Assembly: GCA_016432725.1 (NCBI GenBank)
Contig: JACJDG010000003.1
Span: 6,726,001 to 6,790,000, forward strand
Direction: 5' to 3'
Source of the DNA: Streptomyces sp. DHE7-1
Lineage (GTDB): Bacteria; Actinomycetota; Actinomycetes; Streptomycetales; Streptomycetaceae
Length of the DNA stretch: 64,000 nt
Part shown: positions 60,795-64,000 of the stretch, in pieces
Layout of the letters: each line of letters begins with the position of its first letter
Position numbering within the stretch: position 1 is the first letter of the stretch
Program-made: the position numbers and the translations under genes
The notes under the pieces: model-generated
What the model was told of the DNA's origin: nothing
Seen by the model: the letters and a program-made list of their open reading frames with translations, nothing else
Database searches by the model: none

Positions 60795-61430
60795 ATGCAG
60801 ATCGCCGTCGTCCTCTACGACCGGTTCACCGCCCTCGACGCCGTCGGGCCGTACGAGGTCCTCTCCCGGGCGCCCGGCGCCGAGACCGTGTTCGTCGCCG
60901 AGCGGCCCGGCCCCGTCCGCACCGACACCGGCGCCCTGGCGCTCGTCGCCGACCGGTCCCTGGACGAGGTGCGCGCCCCCGACGTCGTGGTCGTGCCCGG
61001 CGGGCCCGGCCAGAGCGCGCTGATGGAGCACGGGCCGCTGCTCGACTGGCTGCGCGCCGCCGACGCCACCAGCACCTGGACCACCTCGGTGTGCACCGGT
61101 TCCCTGCTGCTGGCGGCCGCCGGGCTCCTCGACGGCCGCCGCGCCACCTCGCACTGGCTGGCCCTGGACCAGCTCGAGCGCCACGGCGCCGCGCCGGCGG
61201 AGGAACGGGTGGTCTTCGACGGCAAGTACGTCACCGCCGCCGGTGTCTCCGCCGGCATCGACATGGGCCTCACCCTGCTCGGCCGGATCGCGGGCGACGA
61301 ACACGCCCAGGCGGTCCAGCTGGCCACCGAGTACGACCCCCGGCCGCCCTACGACGCCGGGTCCCCGCGCAAGGCCCCCGCGCGTGTGGTGGAGCGCCTG
61401 CGCGCCGGGAGCCGGTTCATCCTGCGGTAG
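60795..61430 (+). CDS. DJ-1/PfpI-family protein (stand-alone)
   Basis: 211 residues. It begins MQIAVVLYDRFTALDAVGPY and has the elbow SVCTGSLLLAAAGLLDGRRA, nearly the same as in the preceding regulator, so it is likely a paralogue without the AraC domain. The C-terminal extension (GSPRKAPARVVERLRAGSRF) is typical of isonitrile-hydratase-like members. AAGGGA precedes the ATG. The last 14 bases overlap the convergent enoyl-CoA hydratase gene. The enzyme activity is not certain. Confidence 0.87.
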   Translation: MQIAVVLYDRFTALDAVGPYEVLSRAPGAETVFVAERPGPVRTDTGALALVADRSLDEVRAPDVVVVPGGPGQSALMEHGPLLDWLRAADATSTWTTSVCTGSLLLAAAGLLDGRRATSHWLALDQLERHGAAPAEERVVFDGKYVTAAGVSAGIDMGLTLLGRIAGDEHAQAVQLATEYDPRPPYDAGSPRKAPARVVERLRAGSRFILR

Positions 61431-62166
61431 TCCAGGTGAAGCGCGGCTGCCTGCGCTCCAGGAACGCGGCGACCCCCTCGGCGGTGTCGCCGCTGCCCCG
61501 CGCCTGCTCCGCCCAGTGGCCGTCCCGGTCGGTGCGGCCGTCCGCGAACTCCTTGGCGGCGGCCTGGGTGAGCTGGGAACGCGACGCGAGGACACGCGTC
61601 AGCTCGGCGACCCGCTTGTCCAGTTCGCCCTCGGGCAGCACCTCGTCGACGAACCCCGTGCGCAGCGCCCGCTCCGCGTCCATCAACTCGGCGGTGAAGA
61701 GCAGGTACTTGGCGGTCGCCGGGCCCACCAGCGAGACCAGCCGCCGGGTGGACGACGACGGGTAGACGATCCCGAGCCGGGCCGGGGTCACCCCGAACAG
61801 GGCGCCCTCCTCCGCCAGCCGCAGATCACAGGCGGCCGCGAGCTGGGACCCGCCGCCCACGCAGTGGCCGCGGACCGCGGCGAGGGTCGGCACCGGGAAC
61901 GCGGCGAGGGCCTCCTCGGCCGCCACGGCCAGCCCCTGCGCCTCCAGCGGCGACCCCTGGAGCGTGGAGATGTCGGCGCCCGCGCAGAAGGTGCCGCCCT
62001 CGCCGGTCAGTACCAGGGCGCGCACGCGCGGGTCGCCCGCCAGTTCCTCCAGGAGCGGTGGCAGGGCCCGCCACATGGCGGCCGTCATGGCGTTGCGCTT
62101 GGCCGGATGACGGATCACGACGGTGGCGACGGAGTCGATGACCTGGTGCGACAGCGTTGGCTCCAT
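61417..62166 (-). CDS. Enoyl-CoA hydratase/isomerase family protein
   Basis: 249 residues with the crotonase fold. The oxyanion-hole motifs are GTFCAGADISTLQG and RGHCVGGGSQLAAACDLRLA. The usual catalytic glutamate region is seen as EEGALFGVTPARLGIVYPSS. It may hydrate enoyl-CoA or act on another acyl-CoA; the crotonase family is broad. It is a single gene, not linked to fadAB. Confidence 0.87.
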   Translation of the reverse strand: MEPTLSHQVIDSVATVVIRHPAKRNAMTAAMWRALPPLLEELAGDPRVRALVLTGEGGTFCAGADISTLQGSPLEAQGLAVAAEEALAAFPVPTLAAVRGHCVGGGSQLAAACDLRLAEEGALFGVTPARLGIVYPSSSTRRLVSLVGPATAKYLLFTAELMDAERALRTGFVDEVLPEGELDKRVAELTRVLASRSQLTQAAAKEFADGRTDRDGHWAEQARGSGDTAEGVAAFLERRQPRFTWTTAG

Positions 62167-62454
62167 GAGGCCGGATGCTATCGACCCCGCCGTGCCGCCC
62201 GGCCGGGTGGGCGTGTGCGCGGGCGAACGCGGCGCCCGTCGTGACGGACGGCGCGCGCCAAACCCGTACAACCCGAATAGTTCGTGAACCTTGCACGGGA
62301 GGAACAGGAACAGTCCCGTGTCTACCGGTGTCATACGCAGGCGGTCAGAACCGTTCGATACCAGCTGACTTCTGTTCAGTCCTCGGGAGTGGGGCGCGTC
62401 GTTCCCAACACTCGACGTGTGGTGACAATCGAGCGCGAGGGTGGCGACCGGGCG

Positions 62455-62952
62455 ATGGACGACCACGGGCGTGGGGACGGCGGCCCGCGCCCGGCGGAAG
62501 GCGCCGTGCGGCCGCCGGGTCCACTGCCGTACGAGGGAGTCTGGCGGTTCACCGCGGCCGCCGTGGACGCATCCGTCCCGCAGGCCCGGCACGCCGTACG
62601 GGATCTGCTGCTGCGGCAGGGCGTACCGGTCGGCGACGACACGGTGTACGGCCTGCTGCTGATCGTCTCCGAGCTGGTCACGAACGCGGTCCGGCACGCG
62701 GCGCTGCTGTCGCCGATGCTCGCCGTGGAGGTGGCCGTCGGCGCCGAGTGGGTGCGGGTGTCGGTGGAGGACAACCACCCCTACCGGCCCACCGCCCTGG
62801 AGGCCGACCACGGCCAGACCGGCGGCCGGGGGCTGCTGCTGGTGCGCGAGGTGGCCCGCGAGGCCGGCGGGGCGGTCGACGTGGAGCACACGGCGAGCGG
62901 CGGCAAGGTGATCTGGGCCGCCCTGCCGCTCAAGCCGGCGGCGCGGGCGTAG
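62455..62952 (+). CDS. Anti-sigma-factor-type ATP-binding protein (HATPase_c)
   Basis: 165 residues. A GHKL ATPase domain like RsbW/SpoIIAB: N box LLIVSELVTNAVRHAALLSP, G1 box VSVEDNHPYRP and G2 box GGRGLLLVREVAREAGG. No anti-anti-sigma partner is adjacent, which is common for the many stand-alone copies in Streptomyces. The ATG at 62455 is chosen; a GTG at 62419 in the same frame is an alternative. The 288-bp space before it holds a 7-bp inverted repeat (CACGGGA...TCCCGTG near 62294-62320). Confidence 0.85.
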   Translation: MDDHGRGDGGPRPAEGAVRPPGPLPYEGVWRFTAAAVDASVPQARHAVRDLLLRQGVPVGDDTVYGLLLIVSELVTNAVRHAALLSPMLAVEVAVGAEWVRVSVEDNHPYRPTALEADHGQTGGRGLLLVREVAREAGGAVDVEHTASGGKVIWAALPLKPAARA

Positions 62953-62955
62953 TGC

Positions 62956-63549
62956 CTACCAGCCCGCGGACTGGCCCGTCAGTTCCCTGACAGCCGGGCG
63001 GGCCGCGTCCAGCACGGTCATGAACCACGCCGAGAACGGGTCCCGGGCGTGCCGCTCGGCCAGTTCGGCCGCCGTCACGAAGGCCGTCGAGCCGACCTCC
63101 TCGGGGTCCGGCGCCAGCGGTGCCTGCACCATGCCCACGAACAGGTGGTTGAACTCCTGCTCCACCAGGCCCGAGGCCGGGTCCGGGTGGTTGTAGCGGA
63201 CCGTGCCGGCCTCCGCCAGCAGCGACGGCGAGACGCCCAGTTCCTCGTGGGTCCGCCGGGCCGCCGCGGCGAACGGCGCCTCACCGGGGTACGGGTGGCC
63301 GCAGCAGGTGTTGGACCACACACCGGGGGAGTGGTACTTGCCGAGCGCCCGCTGCTGGAGCAGCAGCCGGCCCTGCTCGTCGAAGAGGAACACCGAGAAC
63401 GCGCGGTGCAGCCGTCCCGGCGGCTGGTGGGCGGCGAGCTTCTCCGCCGTGCCGATCGTCACGCCCTTCTCGTCGACCAGTTCCAGCAAAATCGCCTCTG
63501 CGGTGCCGTTCGACGAGCTGTGCGTCTCGGTGGCAGGTGTGATCGGCAT
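62956..63549 (-). CDS. idi: Isopentenyl-diphosphate delta-isomerase (type I)
   Basis: Interconverts IPP and DMAPP for isoprenoid synthesis. It has 197 residues. The Nudix-like fold shows LHRAFSVFLFDEQGRLLLQQ, the catalytic Cys in WSNTCCGHPYPGE and the metal/catalytic glutamates in LVEQEFNHLF. The ATG at 63549 has AAGG 6 bases upstream; another ATG two codons earlier is possible. No other isoprenoid gene is in the window. Confidence 0.94.
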   Translation of the reverse strand: MPITPATETHSSSNGTAEAILLELVDEKGVTIGTAEKLAAHQPPGRLHRAFSVFLFDEQGRLLLQQRALGKYHSPGVWSNTCCGHPYPGEAPFAAAARRTHEELGVSPSLLAEAGTVRYNHPDPASGLVEQEFNHLFVGMVQAPLAPDPEEVGSTAFVTAAELAERHARDPFSAWFMTVLDAARPAVRELTGQSAGW

Positions 63550-63747
63550 ACCCATCCTTCGCCTCGGTCTTGCGCCCCAAGTCTGCCGTACGAATCCGGC
63601 ACTCCCGGCACTTCCCCGCACGTCCGCATGTCCCGCGCGGGGCGGTGCCCGAGTGGGACCCCGGTGATTCATCGTGCCCGGTGCCTCCCGCCGGGAACCG
63701 CCCGCCGGGCTCGAACGGACGTACCTACGGTCTGGAGGAGCCCGCGC

Positions 63748-64000
63748 TCAGAGGCACAGCCGCGCCTCGTGCTCCGCGTGCCCGCCCGGCTCCAGCTGGA
63801 AGGTGCAGTGCTCCACGTCGAAGTGGTGGCCGAGACAGCCCTGGAGCTCGTGCAGCATCTTCTCGTGGCCGATGGCGCTCAGCACCTCCGAGCTGACCAC
63901 GACGTGCGCGGACAGCACCGGCATGCCCGAGGTGATCGTCCAGGCGTGCAGATCGTGCACGTCCTCCACGCCGTCCAGCGCCAGGATGTGCGACCGGACC
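63748..64000 (-). CDS. Cation diffusion facilitator (CDF) transporter, C-terminal end (partial)
   Basis: The gene runs off the window end. The visible 84 residues are the cytoplasmic domain of zinc/cobalt efflux proteins: VEDVHDLHAWTITSGMPVLS with metal-binding His/Asp, then FDVEHCTFQLEPGGHAEHEA. Confidence 0.88.
   Translation of the reverse strand, partial: VRSHILALDGVEDVHDLHAWTITSGMPVLSAHVVVSSEVLSAIGHEKMLHELQGCLGHHFDVEHCTFQLEPGGHAEHEARLCL

Noticed and set aside
1..64000. tRNA, rRNA, CRISPR arrays, insertion sequences, attachment sites, prophage genes
   Set aside because: I looked for cloverleaf ends, regularly spaced repeats, transposase motifs and integrase genes and saw none. The phased arrays at 10637 and 32551 are too short in period and lack spacers, so they are not CRISPR.

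Overview
The window is high-GC actinobacterial DNA and is almost certainly a Streptomyces chromosome arm or near-core segment. The markers are strong third-position G/C bias, a SsgA-like sporulation protein, a WhiB-like protein, two DUF2510 proteins, a Tat-exported phospholipase C, a MarR-controlled protocatechuate operon and a LigD-type polymerase/ligase pair. From memory, gene content and order resemble the S. coelicolor SCO6672-SCO6751 neighbourhood; this was not checked by alignment. I see no rRNA, tRNA, CRISPR array, insertion sequence, prophage or biosynthetic megasynthase.

Layout. 1-3 kb: end of a metallophosphoesterase, a phosphopantetheinyl transferase, a small hypothetical protein, and a divergent pair made of an XRE regulator and an MmyB-type ligand-binding protein without HTH. 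3.3-7.8 kb: two secreted hydrolases, a GH87-type alpha-1,3-glucanase and a phospholipase C. 7.9-15.2 kb: scramblase-like DUF2510 protein, DMT permease plus PAP2 phosphatase facing a TetR regulator across a striking 16-bp-period operator array, a second DUF2510 protein, and an MHS transporter with anhydro-MurNAc kinase. 15.4-18 kb: a large LAL-type ATPase lacking the LuxR HTH. 18-24.3 kb: the pca operon in the order pcaI-J-(F)-H-G-B-L with divergent pcaV; pcaF is reduced to its two ends. 24.3-31.5 kb: DUF3048 lipoprotein, zinc alcohol dehydrogenase, ATP-dependent DNA ligase and LigD-type polymerase, LacI regulator, VOC protein, WhiB-like protein. 31.5-36.9 kb: acyl-ACP desaturase with an operator array, dimethylargininase, an ABC-F protein with an attenuator-like leader, a PEP-mutase-family protein, ssgD. 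37-46.8 kb: secreted repeat protein, small basic protein, YciI protein, endonuclease V, saccharopine-dehydrogenase-like reductase, CaiB/BaiF CoA-transferase, fadA-fadB and a MerR regulator. 47-64 kb: amino-acid permease, PfkB kinase, secreted M1 peptidase, secreted CocE/X-Pro peptidase, D-amino-acid oxidase, second ABC-F, Tex, DJ-1/GlxA pair, enoyl-CoA hydratase, anti-sigma-type ATPase, isopentenyl-diphosphate isomerase and the end of a cation-diffusion facilitator.

How the genes work together. The main catabolic themes are aromatic acid degradation through beta-ketoadipate, which feeds acetyl-CoA and succinyl-CoA, and fatty-acid beta-oxidation (fadAB, CoA-transferase, enoyl-CoA hydratase). 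Exported hydrolases recover carbon, phosphate and amino acids.

Data quality matters here. At least 21 reading-frame breaks in otherwise well-conserved genes can each be repaired by restoring one base in a run of C or G, and all are in the deletion direction. I therefore treat those genes as probably intact in the organism and give whole-gene coordinates across the break. The pcaF lesion is different because several hundred codons are gone.

The most interesting items are the ABC-F leader (a short peptide ending in Arg-Leu-Arg-Ser next to mutually exclusive RNA pairings that include the Shine-Dalgarno), the two phased operator arrays, and the truncated pcaF inside an otherwise complete operon.
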